A stretch of 64,000 nt of DNA from Pseudomonas syringae (GTDB lineage: Bacteria; Pseudomonadota; Gammaproteobacteria; Pseudomonadales; Pseudomonadaceae), in contig NZ_CP066265.1 of NCBI RefSeq assembly GCF_023278085.1, forward strand, positions 3,614,001-3,678,000, written 5' to 3'. A model generated the notes under the pieces. That model worked only from the letters and a program-made list of their open reading frames with translations. It had not been told where the DNA came from and did no database searches. Made by a program: the position numbers and the translations under genes. Positions within the stretch are counted from its first letter, which is position 1. Each line of letters starts with the position of its first letter. Positions 53,921 through 63,043 of this stretch are shown in pieces.

Positions 53921-55612
53921 TCAAACCGAACGACGGCGATAGGTGCGATAGTGCGGCAACCAGAAATTACGCTCGATGGCCGCCTGCAGTGCTTCGTCCG
54001 ACGTTTCCAGTGCCAGCCCTTCTGACTGGGCTTCCCTGGCAACCGCCAACGCGATCTTGCGACTGACCTGCTGGATTTCCTTGAGCGGCGGCAGCACCGC
54101 GTCACCCTGCCCGGTAACCATCGGCGAACATTCAGCCAGCGCATTGGACGCTGCCATGAGCATGCGGTCAGTGATGCGCGTTGCCTTGCAAGCCACCACA
54201 CCCAAGCCGATACCGGGGAAGATGTAGGAGTTGTTGCACTGGGCGATGTGTACGATACGACCATTGATCTCGACCGGCGCAAACGGGCTTCCGGTCGCGA
54301 CCAGTGCATTGCCGTCAGTCCAGCGCAGAATTTCCTCCGGCGTGGCCTCGACCTTGGAGGTCGGGTTCGACAACGGCATGACCAGCGGTTTGGCGCAATG
54401 CTTGTGCATTTCGCGAATGACCTGCTCGGTGAACAGACCACGCTGGCCGGACACGCCGATCAACACCGTCGCCCCGGCATGGCTCACCACATCGAGCAAC
54501 TGCGGGAATACCTCGTCGCCCGCGATCCAGCCAGATACGTCAGCCGTTTTCTGCGCCAGACGCCGCTGGAAGTCCAACAAATTGTCCATGCCTTCGGTCA
54601 ACAGGCCGAAGCGATCAACCATGAAAATACGCTGGCGCGCTTCGCTTTCGCTCAGCCCTTCGATGCGCATCGCCGCAATAATGTGTTCGGCGATCCCGCA
54701 ACCTGCCGAGCCCGCACCGACAAATACAACCTTCTGCTGGCCGAGGGTTTCATTCTTGGCCTTGCAGGCCGCCAGCAACGTACCCACGGCCACCGAAGCG
54801 GTGCCCTGAATGTCATCGTTGAAGCAGCACAGCTCGTCGCGATACTTTTCAAGCAGCGGCATGGCGTTGGACTGGGCGAAATCTTCGAACTGCAACAGCA
54901 CATCCGGCCAGCGACGCTGCACCGCATCAATGAACAGCGCGATAAAGTCTTCGTATTCCTTGCCGGTTACCCGCTCATGACGCCAGCCCATGTACATCGG
55001 GTCGTCCAACAGTTCGCGGTTGTTGGTGCCGACATCCAGCACGATGGGCAAGGTGTAGGCCGGGCTGATCCCGCCACAGGCGGTATACAGCGACAGCTTG
55101 CCGATCGGGATACCCATACCGCCGATGCCCTGATCGCCCAGGCCGAGAATTCGCTCGCTGTCGGTCACGACAATAATCTTGATCCGGTCCTTGGTAGCAC
55201 TGCGCAGAATGTCGTCAATGCGGTCGCGCTCAGGGTAGGAAATGAACAGGCCGCGATGGGTGCGATAGATCTTGGAAAACTCCTGACACGCCTGCCCCAC
55301 CGTCGGGGTGTAGATGATCGGCAGCATCTCGTCGAGGTGCGAATCCAGCAATCGGAAAAACAGCGTCTCGTTGTTGTCCTGAATCGAACGCAGGTAAATA
55401 TGCTTGTCCAGGTCGCTCGCGCACTGTTTGTACTGGCTGTAGACCCGGGTGACTTGCTCTTCGATGGTCTCGACGTTCTGCGGCAGCAGCCCGATCAGAT
55501 TGAATTCGACCCGCTCTTGCGGGGTAAAGGCACTGCCCTTGTTCAGCAGGGGCATTTCCAGCAGCGATGGGCCTGCGTAGGAAATGTATAAAGGTCGCGA
55601 AGTCTTGGTCAT
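53921..55612 (-). CDS. maeA: NAD-dependent malic enzyme
   Basis: Predicted 563-residue enzyme that oxidatively decarboxylates malate to pyruvate. The N-terminal domain has the [15 protein letters not shown] and THRGLFIS signatures; metal and substrate residues lie in [20 protein letters not shown] sits at [16 protein letters not shown] and [19 protein letters not shown] 55612 ([21 protein letters not shown]) matches other malic enzymes of this class. It stands as its own transcript. Confidence 0.95.
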   Translation of the reverse strand: MTKTSRPLYISYAGPSLLEMPLLNKGSAFTPQERVEFNLIGLLPQNVETIEEQVTRVYSQYKQCASDLDKHIYLRSIQDNNETLFFRLLDSHLDEMLPIIYTPTVGQACQEFSKIYRTHRGLFISYPERDRIDDILRSATKDRIKIIVVTDSERILGLGDQGIGGMGIPIGKLSLYTACGGISPAYTLPIVLDVGTNNRELLDDPMYMGWRHERVTGKEYEDFIALFIDAVQRRWPDVLLQFEDFAQSNAMPLLEKYRDELCCFNDDIQGTASVAVGTLLAACKAKNETLGQQKVVFVGAGSAGCGIAEHIIAAMRIEGLSESEARQRIFMVDRFGLLTEGMDNLLDFQRRLAQKTADVSGWIAGDEVFPQLLDVVSHAGATVLIGVSGQRGLFTEQVIREMHKHCAKPLVMPLSNPTSKVEATPEEILRWTDGNALVATGSPFAPVEINGRIVHIAQCNNSYIFPGIGLGVVACKATRITDRMLMAASNALAECSPMVTGQGDAVLPPLKEIQQVSRKIALAVAREAQSEGLALETSDEALQAAIERNFWLPHYRTYRRRSV

Positions 55613-55932
55613 TTTCTCTAATCGCCTTTTTCGTCTACTCATTGATTCTGTACGTCGACCGAGGCGGGCAGCCTGGCTCATTTCTTATTGTTTTTTCTGG
55701 TAGCCAGTTCTCAATCAGGCCATGCCGAAACCATTCGGCGGGTAAGGTCAGGGAGCACATATTACTCGCCTGAAGATCGGTTGCGACAATTTGTCACGCA
55801 ACTTGTCACGCAACGCAGGGCCGCGACAATGACGCAGACGCGCTTAAGCAGCCGGCGAATCGTCATCGCTGGCTGGAAGGCGCCATCAGGTTGAGAGAGA
55901 AAAGCCCCGACCATCGCCAGGGCCCGGAGCCG
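55613..55932. other. Intergenic stretch between maeA and the GvpU-like gene
   Basis: 320 bases without a credible gene. Its left end should contain the maeA promoter, and its right end (55893-55925) has a GC-rich imperfect hairpin followed on the minus strand by TTTTCTCTCT, a possible terminator for the GvpU-like gene. Confidence 0.4.
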
Positions 55933-56415
55933 TCAGGATGCGTCCGGCTTTTCGGCAATGAGGCCAATGGTGAAACCATCAACGGCAGAGATCCTGCCGC
56001 GCCACAAAACGCCCGCGTCACAGATCGGATTGCCGTCCGTGGAATAGGTCCGGCAGTCCTTCAAGTGAATGAAGTGGAATGCAGGCGTGTCTTCCGACGA
56101 CTCGCCCGGCTTGAAAGAAAGGATCATTTCCTTCATGGATGCATCGGTGCCGTTGCTGAACTGACTGAACGGCGCAGACATATCCTCGGCCAATTGCTCG
56201 AAATACGTGTCATGGGAAATAAGGTGCCCGGAAACCAGATTCCCGCCCACCGACAGCGTCACGCCCATCTCGACCTTGGTATTGGCTACGAACTTGACCA
56301 GCCATTGCAGCAGCCAGTCGATCTGCTTGCCCTGCCACTTGAACTGGGCGATCACGTCATCGTGGCTCTGACTGGGGGAAGGTTGCGACTTTTGCACTTG
56401 ATCTACGTCCGACAT
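55933..56415 (-). CDS. GvpU-like accessory protein (no gas vesicle genes nearby)
   Basis: Predicted 160-residue cytosolic protein. The stretch WLLQWLVKFVANTKVEMGVTLSVGGNLVSGHLISHDTYFEQLAE matches my memory of the GvpU family, named for gas vesicle clusters but widely found as a lone gene in Pseudomonas. No gvpA or other gas vesicle gene occurs here, so a buoyancy role is unlikely. ATG 56415 is chosen (MSDVDQVQKSQPSPSQS). The family call is moderately sure. Confidence 0.65.
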   Translation of the reverse strand: MSDVDQVQKSQPSPSQSHDDVIAQFKWQGKQIDWLLQWLVKFVANTKVEMGVTLSVGGNLVSGHLISHDTYFEQLAEDMSAPFSQFSNGTDASMKEMILSFKPGESSEDTPAFHFIHLKDCRTYSTDGNPICDAGVLWRGRISAVDGFTIGLIAEKPDAS

Positions 56416-56742
56416 CAGATAGCTCCTCGCCTCACAAAACGTTGAACCCAAGGTATAGATCAGATCGGGGGAAAGCGAAACCGAGGGGGCTGATTAGTTT
56501 TCGACGGGGCGATGGAGTCGGGCAAAGAGCCCCATGGTTTCGCCGTCCTTACGTTAGAGGCGAGCGCCCTGCCAGATGACTCAGTGCTTCATGGGAGAAC
56601 GCGCGATCAACGCCGTTGCAGTCAGTGCTGGAGAGACCATACTCGTGATTTTTTTTCACCATTACTGATCCAAAAGATCTGAGATCAGCCTGGAGGTCAC
56701 CTATAGAATCGAGCGATCTATTTCCGAAACGGAGTAAAAGGG
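56416..56742. other. Intergenic stretch upstream of the LLM oxidoreductase
   Basis: 327 bases between divergent genes with no believable frame or repeat. It should hold the promoters of both genes; no clear operator was seen. Confidence 0.4.
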
Positions 56743-57711
56743 ATGATTCAGAAAAATCAATCGCTCGGCCTAGAGAACCATACGGCGTTCAGCTGTACAT
56801 TCCAGCCTGATCAGTTGACCATCGGATTCATCTCGCCCGCGCGAGGCTATCCTGACGGCCCTTTTCCTAGCCTGGAAGACCAGGCCGAGATAGTACAGCG
56901 CCTCGATCAGAGCGATGCTGCGGCGCTTTGGCTGCGGGATGTGCCGTTTTACGATCCGTCATTTGGCGACACCGGCCAGGTCCTTGATCCGATGGTCTAC
57001 GCTGGCTGGCTGGCGGCGCTCACTACTAGAATCGCCGTCGGCACCGCAGGCATCGTCAGCCCGTTGCGAGAGCCAGTGATCACCGCCAAGCAGATCGCTA
57101 CGGCGGACCAACTCTTGGGAGGCCGCTTTCTCGCTGGCATGGCTTCGGGTGACCGGGCAACAGAGTACCCGGCTTTCGGCGTCGACTTTGCGAGCCGGGC
57201 TCAACGCTATCAGGAAGCGGTAACGCTGGTCAAAACGCTGCTTTCAGAGTCATTTCCGCGCCTGAAGACAGAGCATTTCGGCCAGCTGCGGGGCGATATC
57301 GATCTGGTGCCAAAACCCGCAGCTCAACGGGTCCCTATCATTGCCATCGGTCGTGCCGGACAGAGCCTGGAGTGGCTTGCGGCAAATGTAGATGCCTGGA
57401 TCTGGCACGGAGACGCGCTACGCATGCCGGAGGCTGTACCGCATTGGCGTGAAGCAACCGCTTCCAGGGGATTTGTCCCTTTCGGCTACGGCGCAATGTT
57501 CGACCTCGACGCCAATCCTGACGCGCCACTACAAACGGGGCGAGTGCTACGGGGCGGTCGACAGGCGCTGAAAGACTTCTTGTCTCGGCAACGCGAAGCC
57601 GGAATCAATCATGTTGCATTGAACCTCAAGCCCACGCGGCGCCCATCTCTGGAGGTGATCGATGAACTCCAGGAGCACATTCTCCCCGAGTTTTCCATAA
57701 CACCAGGCTGA
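56743..57711 (+). CDS. LLM-class flavin-dependent oxidoreductase
   Basis: Predicted 322-residue luciferase-like TIM-barrel flavoprotein (LTIGFISPARGYPDGPFPSL, ITAKQIATADQLLGGRFLAGMASGD, IAIGRAGQSLEWLAANVDAWIWHG). Such enzymes use reduced FMN to oxidise diverse substrates. ATG 56743 lies in AAAAGGGATG. It is on the plus strand immediately before a minus-strand LysR gene, next to an MFS and an Old Yellow Enzyme gene, which together form a redox/efflux neighbourhood. Confidence 0.9.
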   Translation: MIQKNQSLGLENHTAFSCTFQPDQLTIGFISPARGYPDGPFPSLEDQAEIVQRLDQSDAAALWLRDVPFYDPSFGDTGQVLDPMVYAGWLAALTTRIAVGTAGIVSPLREPVITAKQIATADQLLGGRFLAGMASGDRATEYPAFGVDFASRAQRYQEAVTLVKTLLSESFPRLKTEHFGQLRGDIDLVPKPAAQRVPIIAIGRAGQSLEWLAANVDAWIWHGDALRMPEAVPHWREATASRGFVPFGYGAMFDLDANPDAPLQTGRVLRGGRQALKDFLSRQREAGINHVALNLKPTRRPSLEVIDELQEHILPEFSITPG

Positions 57712-57776
57712 GGCTTCTGGGCACTCTCAGCTGCGTCGTTGCGCGAGGCTTTTGTCACCGGGTTCGTCATCTCGAT

Positions 57777-58718
57777 TCAAAGATTATTCAAGCTGCGATC
57801 AACACGCCCGGCAGGCGTGAGATTGGCTCCCAGGTAGGCAACCAGAGCACTGACTTTTGGCAGCGCCTCGCGGCTTCGAAGCCAGACAAGATTCATGGGA
57901 AGGCCTTCGGTAGCGTGATCCGGCAGCACCTCCACCAGCCTGCCGCTATTCAGATGCACCTGAGCCAGCCAAGTCGGTAGCTGAGCGATGCCGAGCCCTG
58001 CCAACACCGCCATCACCTCACCTTCTCCGTCTCCCACGGCAATGTGCGGATGCATGATCCTGCGCTCCCTATCCCCGGGTTGGCGGCCCTTGAAATACCA
58101 AGGGATGGCCATCCCGTCATTTTGCCCATAGCCGATACACTGGTGGGCATCGAGGTCTGACACCGTTTTGGGCTCGCCATGTTGCTTCACATACTCGGGC
58201 GCCGCGCAGAAAATCAGCTTCTGTGTTCCAAAAAACTGGTGACCTATGGAGGCAGGCCAGGCATCTGAACCGCCGATCCTGACGACAATATCGATGCCCT
58301 CGTGCACCGGGTCGACGTACCGATCGGAAAAAGACACATGAGGCTGCAACCTCGGGTGCTGCTTCATGAAATCAAGAATCAACGGCAGGACATGTAAACG
58401 TCCATACGAAGCAGGCAAATCAATGCGCACCTTGCCCTGCGGCTCGGTGTGGATTGAAGTCAGCGCAATCTCGACTTCCTCCAGATCCGAAAGGACCGTT
58501 GTGCAGGTACGGTAGAAGGTTTCCCCTGCTTCGGTGAGCGACAACCGACGCGTAGTGCGCTCAAACAGCCGGGTGCGCAGACGCCCCTCCAATCGCGCAA
58601 TGCTCTTGCTGATCGCCGAGTTGGTCAGGTTCAACCGTTCAGCTGCGGCCGTGAAGCTGCCCATGTCGGCGACGATGACAAACACATCGATACCCTTGAG
58701 GCGTTCAGACGAAAACAT
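57777..58718 (-). CDS. LysR-type transcriptional regulator
   Basis: Predicted 313-residue regulator. The N-terminal winged HTH is FVIVADMGSFTAAAERLNLTNSAISKSIARLEGRL; a LysR effector-binding domain follows (GKVRIDLPASYGRLHVLPLILDFM). It is divergent from the MFS-OYE genes, whose promoter region (58719-58826) it probably controls. ATG 58718 has GGAG five bases before; a GTG two codons upstream is less likely. Confidence 0.93.
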   Translation of the reverse strand: MFSSERLKGIDVFVIVADMGSFTAAAERLNLTNSAISKSIARLEGRLRTRLFERTTRRLSLTEAGETFYRTCTTVLSDLEEVEIALTSIHTEPQGKVRIDLPASYGRLHVLPLILDFMKQHPRLQPHVSFSDRYVDPVHEGIDIVVRIGGSDAWPASIGHQFFGTQKLIFCAAPEYVKQHGEPKTVSDLDAHQCIGYGQNDGMAIPWYFKGRQPGDRERRIMHPHIAVGDGEGEVMAVLAGLGIAQLPTWLAQVHLNSGRLVEVLPDHATEGLPMNLVWLRSREALPKVSALVAYLGANLTPAGRVDRSLNNL

Positions 58719-58826
58719 AGGCACTCCGATTATTGAATTTCATTCCATTCACTTGATAGAAACCGGCCAAAATAAAACACCATTTCTCCAATAGACTATG
58801 CCAAAACCTGTTTGGAGTTAAGCATC

Positions 58827-60017
58827 ATGCAGTCCTCATCCACGGCCAGCGCCGCACTGGCACCGGCCGATACCTCACGCTCAGGGCTATCAATCCTGAT
58901 CATGGCGATCGCGGCTTTTATTATCGTGACCACTGAGTTTCTGATCGTCGGCCTTCTACCGGCCTTGTCCCGTGATCTGAACATTTCGATTGCTCTTGCT
59001 GGACAGGTCGTCACCCTGTTCGCCTTCACTGTCATGCTGTTCGGGCCTGTGCTCACAGCCAAGCTGGCCCACGTTGAACGCAAAAAGCTCTTCACCCTGA
59101 TTCTTATGGTGTTTGCCGCCTCCAATGTGCTGGCGGCGGTCTCCACCAACATCTGGGTGCTGGCGCTGGCGCGCTTCATCCCGGCCTTGGCCCTGCCGGT
59201 GTTCTGGGGTACCGCCAGTGAAACTGCCGGACAATTGGCAAGCCCTGGCCAATCGGGCAAGGCGGTAGGCCGCGTATACCTGGGCATCACCGCCGCGCTG
59301 GTGTTCGGCGTACCACTGGGCACCTTGGCTGCCGATTCGGTCGGCTGGCGCGGGAGCTTCTGGATCCTGGCCGGGACTTCCTTTTTCATCGGCGTGCTGA
59401 TGCATCTGGTGATGCCGAAGCTGCCGGTATCCGCCGGGTCGCATCCTGATCAGAAGCAAACAGCGATCCTGCGCCAACCGCGTTTCCTGGCTCACTTGCT
59501 GCTGTCGATTCTGACCTTCACCGCGCTCTTCACTGCCTACACCTATCTGGCAGACATCCTTGAACGTCTGGGCAACATCCCGGCAGGGCAGGTTGGCTGG
59601 TGGCTAATGGGCTTCGGTGCGATCGGTATGGTCGGTAATCACCTGGGCGGTAGCATGGTGGACCGCAAGCCTCTCCTCGCGACGGTGGTGTTCCTGGTCC
59701 TTGCCGGGGCAGGCATGGTTGCGGCGGTACCACTGGCGCCTTATCACATCTGGTTGATCGTCGCGCTGATGGCGTGGGGTATCGGTTACACCGCGCTGTT
59801 CGTGGTCTGCCAGGTGCGGGTCATGCAGGCCGGAGCGCAGGCTCAGGCGCTGGCCGCGACCATGAACATTTCTGCCGCCAATGCAGGCATCGGCCTGGGC
59901 GCCATTATCGGTGGCGTCGGTATCGGCCACTTCGGCATCGCCTCGATTGGCGTCATCGCTACCCTGATTGCCGCGTTGGCCGTGATCGTTGCGCTGCTGA
60001 TGATGCGTCGCCAGTAA
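58827..60017 (+). CDS. MFS efflux transporter (AraJ/sugar-efflux type)
   Basis: Predicted 396-residue 12-helix major facilitator of the DHA1 group (AAFIIVTTEFLIVGLLPALSRDLNIS start; VGWWLMGFGAIGMVGNHLGG central). ATG 58827 follows GGAG; a TTG at 58812 would add five residues. It is divergent from the LysR gene and upstream of the ene-reductase, so it may export a toxic substrate or product of that enzyme. Confidence 0.92.
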   Translation: MQSSSTASAALAPADTSRSGLSILIMAIAAFIIVTTEFLIVGLLPALSRDLNISIALAGQVVTLFAFTVMLFGPVLTAKLAHVERKKLFTLILMVFAASNVLAAVSTNIWVLALARFIPALALPVFWGTASETAGQLASPGQSGKAVGRVYLGITAALVFGVPLGTLAADSVGWRGSFWILAGTSFFIGVLMHLVMPKLPVSAGSHPDQKQTAILRQPRFLAHLLLSILTFTALFTAYTYLADILERLGNIPAGQVGWWLMGFGAIGMVGNHLGGSMVDRKPLLATVVFLVLAGAGMVAAVPLAPYHIWLIVALMAWGIGYTALFVVCQVRVMQAGAQAQALAATMNISAANAGIGLGAIIGGVGIGHFGIASIGVIATLIAALAVIVALLMMRRQ

Positions 60018-60027
60018 TCCGCTGACA

Positions 60028-60047
60028 GCGGCCTTCCCCAAGGCCGC
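60028..60047 (+). terminator. Hairpin between the MFS and ene-reductase genes
   Basis: GCGGCCTT-CCCC-AAGGCCGC is a perfect 8-bp stem 10 bases after the MFS stop codon. With only a mixed T-rich tail (CGTCTTCATT) it may attenuate rather than end transcription into the next gene. Confidence 0.6.
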
Positions 60048-60092
60048 CGTCTTCATTGCCCTTTTGATTCCCTATTCACAGGAGAGATTGCC

Positions 60093-61214
60093 TTGACGCT
60101 GTTCAACGAATTCAAACTCGGCAACACGACCCTCAGCAATCGCGTGGTCATGGCGCCCATGACCCGCTCGCGCGCGCCCCAGGACATTGCCACCGAACAG
60201 ATTGCTCTGCACTACACCCAGCGTGCCACCGCAGGCTTGATCGTTTCGGAAGGCACGCCGATCTCGCGCGAAGGCCAGGGCTACCTGTTCAACCCAGGCA
60301 TATACACCCCGGAGCAGATCCAGGGCTGGAAGCTGGTGACCGACTCGGTCCACAGCGTCGGCGGTCGCATGTTCGCGCAGATCTGGCACGTTGGCCGGGT
60401 GTCCCACACCTCGATCCAGATCGACGGCAAAGCACCGGTCAGCGCCACCACCAAACAAGCCCAGGGCGCAGTAGCGTTCGGCTATGGCGAAGACGGCGAA
60501 CCCGGCTTCGTGCCCACCTCCGTGCCGCGCCCGCTGACCACCGAAGAAGTGGCGCGAGTCGTCGAGGATTTCGCCCAAGCCGCGCAGAATGCAGTGGACG
60601 CCGGTTTCGACGGCGTGGAAATTCACGGCGCTAATGGTTACCTGCTGGAGCAATTCATCAACCCGCTGGTCAATGACCGCACCGATCAGTACGGCGCGAG
60701 CAACCTGCAAGACCGCCTGCGCTTCGTCTTCGAAGTGGTCGATGCCGCCTGCGCCAGAATCGGTGCCGACCGCGTTGGTATCCGCATCTCGCCCTATGGC
60801 CAGCTGTTCGACATGCCGCTCTACCCAGAGATCGACGAAACCTACTCGGCGCTGTGTGCAGGCATGCGCGAACGCGGCATCGCCTACGTACACGTCATGG
60901 ACCAGACGCACTTCTTCATGGCCGAAGAAAGCTCGGCGGCACAGGAGCAGGCACTACGCAAACTGCTCAAGCACTGCAAGGCCGAACTGGGCGACACCGC
61001 GCTGATCCTCGCCGGCGACATGACCCGCGAACGCGCTGATGCATTGCTGGAGGAAAACCTGATCGACCTGGCTGCGTTTGGCCAGCCCTTCATCGGCAAC
61101 CCCGACCTGGTCGCCCGGCTGAAAAACGGCTGGCCGCTGACCACCCCGGACCGTGACAGCTACTACGGTGGCGATGCGCACGGCTACATCGACTACGCGC
61201 CTTACCGCGCTTGA
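60093..61214 (+). CDS. Old Yellow Enzyme family ene-reductase (NemA/xenobiotic reductase type)
   Basis: Predicted 373-residue FMN enzyme reducing activated C=C bonds or nitrate esters. Family marks: LSNRVVMAPMTRSRA, TAGLIVSEGTPIS, MFAQIWHVGRVSH, GFDGVEIHGANGYLLEQFINP with the substrate His-Asn pair, and ILAGDM near the phosphate site. The start codon is TTG 60093 with AGGAGAG about eight bases upstream. It is in the same direction as the MFS gene. Confidence 0.94.
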   Translation: MTLFNEFKLGNTTLSNRVVMAPMTRSRAPQDIATEQIALHYTQRATAGLIVSEGTPISREGQGYLFNPGIYTPEQIQGWKLVTDSVHSVGGRMFAQIWHVGRVSHTSIQIDGKAPVSATTKQAQGAVAFGYGEDGEPGFVPTSVPRPLTTEEVARVVEDFAQAAQNAVDAGFDGVEIHGANGYLLEQFINPLVNDRTDQYGASNLQDRLRFVFEVVDAACARIGADRVGIRISPYGQLFDMPLYPEIDETYSALCAGMRERGIAYVHVMDQTHFFMAEESSAAQEQALRKLLKHCKAELGDTALILAGDMTRERADALLEENLIDLAAFGQPFIGNPDLVARLKNGWPLTTPDRDSYYGGDAHGYIDYAPYRA

Positions 61215-61327
61215 CCCACTGGCCGGGGCGCCGCGTTCGAGCGTTGCCTCGGCTGGCCTCACAGTGAAAGTCGCCTCCCAGGATAGAAGTGAGTGACTGA
61301 GCTGAGGATCATCAAATCCTGGAAACC

Positions 61328-61352
61328 AAAAAGCCCCGCATTGCGGGGCTTT
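61328..61352 (-). terminator. Terminator of tRNA-Ser
   Basis: AAAGCCCCGC-ATT-GCGGGGCTTT; on the minus strand the stem ends in a run of five T, 13 bases past the tRNA 3' end. Confidence 0.88.
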
Positions 61353-61364
61353 GAGGATAAATAA

Positions 61365-61454
61365 TGGCGGAGAGATAGGGATTCGAACCCTAGGTACCGG
61401 TGAAGGTACAACGGATTTCGAATCCGTCCCATTCGGCCACTCTGGCATCTCTCC
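61365..61454 (-). tRNA. tRNA-Ser (anticodon CGA)
   Basis: 90-base class II tRNA on the minus strand with GGAGAGA/TCTCTCC acceptor arms, anticodon loop TTCGAAA, a long variable arm, TPsiC arm GGGTTCGAATCCC and encoded CCA. It lies downstream of purC on the same strand. Confidence 0.96.
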
Positions 61455-61545
61455 AACGGCGCGAATGATAACAGCATCAGCGCAGAAGGCGAAGCCCTTC
61501 CGCTGATTTTTTTCGTGCTATCAAGCGCTTGCGTGTTTTTTCCGC

Positions 61546-62256
61546 TTACAGCGGCACGCCCAGACGGTTTGCGACTTCTTCGTAAGCTTCGATGACATCG
61601 CCCAGACCCTGGCGGAAGCGGTCCTTGTCCATTTTCTTGCGGGTATCTTTGTCCCAAAGACGGCAGCCGTCCGGGCTGAATTCGTCGCCGAGGACGATTT
61701 CACCGTGGAATACGCCGAACTCCAGTTTGAAGTCGACCAGCAGCAGGCCGGCGTCGTCGAACAGTTTGGTCAGGACTTCGTTGACCTTGATCGACAACTC
61801 TTTCATGCGCACCAGTTGCTCGGCGGTGCCCCAACCGAATGCCACAACGTGGGATTCGTTGATGAACGGGTCGCCCTTGGCGTCGTCCTTGAGGAACAGT
61901 TCGAAGGTGTACGGATTGAGCCTGGTACCTTCTTCGATGCCCAGACGCTTGACCAGGCTGCCAGCGGCGTAGTTACGCACGACGCACTCGACCGGGATCA
62001 TGTCCAGTTTCTTGACCAGGCACTCGTTGTCGCCCAGCAGCTTGTCGAATTGGGTCGGAACGCCCGCCTCTTCGAGTTTCTGCATGATGAAGGCGTTGAA
62101 CTTGTTGTTCACCATGCCTTTGCGGTCGAGCTGTTCGATGCGCTTGCCGTCGAACGCTGAGGTGTCGTTGCGGAACAGCAGGATCAAGCGGTCAGCGTCG
62201 TCGGTCTTGTAAACCGATTTGGCTTTGCCGCGGTAGAGTTCTTCACGTTTTTCCAT
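61546..62256 (-). CDS. purC: SAICAR synthetase
   Basis: Predicted 236-residue purine-biosynthesis enzyme joining CAIR and aspartate with ATP. Diagnostic segments: [60 protein letters not shown] and [14 protein letters not shown]. The length is normal. It follows the MBL gene by 28 bases, in a bamC-MBL-purC string. Confidence 0.97.
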   Translation of the reverse strand: MEKREELYRGKAKSVYKTDDADRLILLFRNDTSAFDGKRIEQLDRKGMVNNKFNAFIMQKLEEAGVPTQFDKLLGDNECLVKKLDMIPVECVVRNYAAGSLVKRLGIEEGTRLNPYTFELFLKDDAKGDPFINESHVVAFGWGTAEQLVRMKELSIKVNEVLTKLFDDAGLLLVDFKLEFGVFHGEIVLGDEFSPDGCRLWDKDTRKKMDKDRFRQGLGDVIEAYEEVANRLGVPL

Positions 62257-62284
62257 GATGGGCTCCGCTTGCTAAGTAGTTGGG

Positions 62285-63043
62285 CTAGGCGATATGTCGC
62301 CAGTCAAGCCCTGAATCTTGGTCGGCCAGTTGCAGCCAGTCCGGGTCGCATCCGAGGGTGTCGACAAAACATTGTCGGGCCAGATGCGGCAGGTTGTTCT
62401 TGCTGCTGAGATGCGCCAGCACCAGGTGCTGAAGGTCCTGCCATCCCAGTTCGCTCACCAGGCTGGCAGCCTGATGATTGTTCAAATGCCCTGTTTCACA
62501 ACCGACGCGCTGCTTGAGGAAGACCGGGTACTGACCTCGGGCAAGCATGTCGCGACAATGGTTGGCCTCGATCATCAAGGCATCCAGACCCTGATAACGC
62601 TGCAGCACGTTGGAACAGTAAGAGCCCAGATCAGTCAGCAGGCCGAATTTGCGCTTGCCGTCGTTGAAGACAAACTGCGTCGGCTCAAGTGCATCGTGAG
62701 CAACGGACACCACATCGATGTCCAGTGATCCGATCTGCACACTCTCCCCGCCCGCCAACAACCCCGCCGCTTCGACCGGCTTGCGCATCCCGCGCAAGGT
62801 GCCACTGCTGAGGTAGACCGGCACATCGTAGCGCCGCGACAGCAATCCCACGCCATGCACATGATCCGCATGCTCGTGGGTCACCAGAATGGCGCTCAAC
62901 TGGCTGGCCGCGACGCCCAGACGAGCCAGGCGTCGCTCGGTTTCCCGCAGGGAGAAACCGCAGTCGACCAGTACGTACGTATCGTTGCTTGCGACCAGCG
63001 TGCCGTTGCCACGACTGCCGCTGCCGAGCACTGCGAAACGCAC
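62285..63043 (-). CDS. MBL-fold metallo-hydrolase (YycJ/WalJ-like)
   Basis: Predicted 252-residue enzyme. The metal motif is LVTHEHADHVHG, with later ligands in FGLLTDLGSY, ALMIEANHC and LAHLSSKNN. Relatives act as 5'-3' exonucleases or phosphodiesterases. It starts at GTG 63043, directly adjoining the TAA stop of bamC with no spacing, so reinitiation is likely. Confidence 0.88.
   Translation of the reverse strand: MRFAVLGSGSRGNGTLVASNDTYVLVDCGFSLRETERRLARLGVAASQLSAILVTHEHADHVHGVGLLSRRYDVPVYLSSGTLRGMRKPVEAAGLLAGGESVQIGSLDIDVVSVAHDALEPTQFVFNDGKRKFGLLTDLGSYCSNVLQRYQGLDALMIEANHCRDMLARGQYPVFLKQRVGCETGHLNNHQAASLVSELGWQDLQHLVLAHLSSKNNLPHLARQCFVDTLGCDPDWLQLADQDSGLDWRHIA

Noticed and set aside
53794..54441. 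A 215-codon minus-strand frame at the maeA 3' end in another phase
   Set aside because: Its Arg/Ser-rich composition and full overlap with conserved malic enzyme sequence mark it as a phase shadow, not a frameshifted extension.
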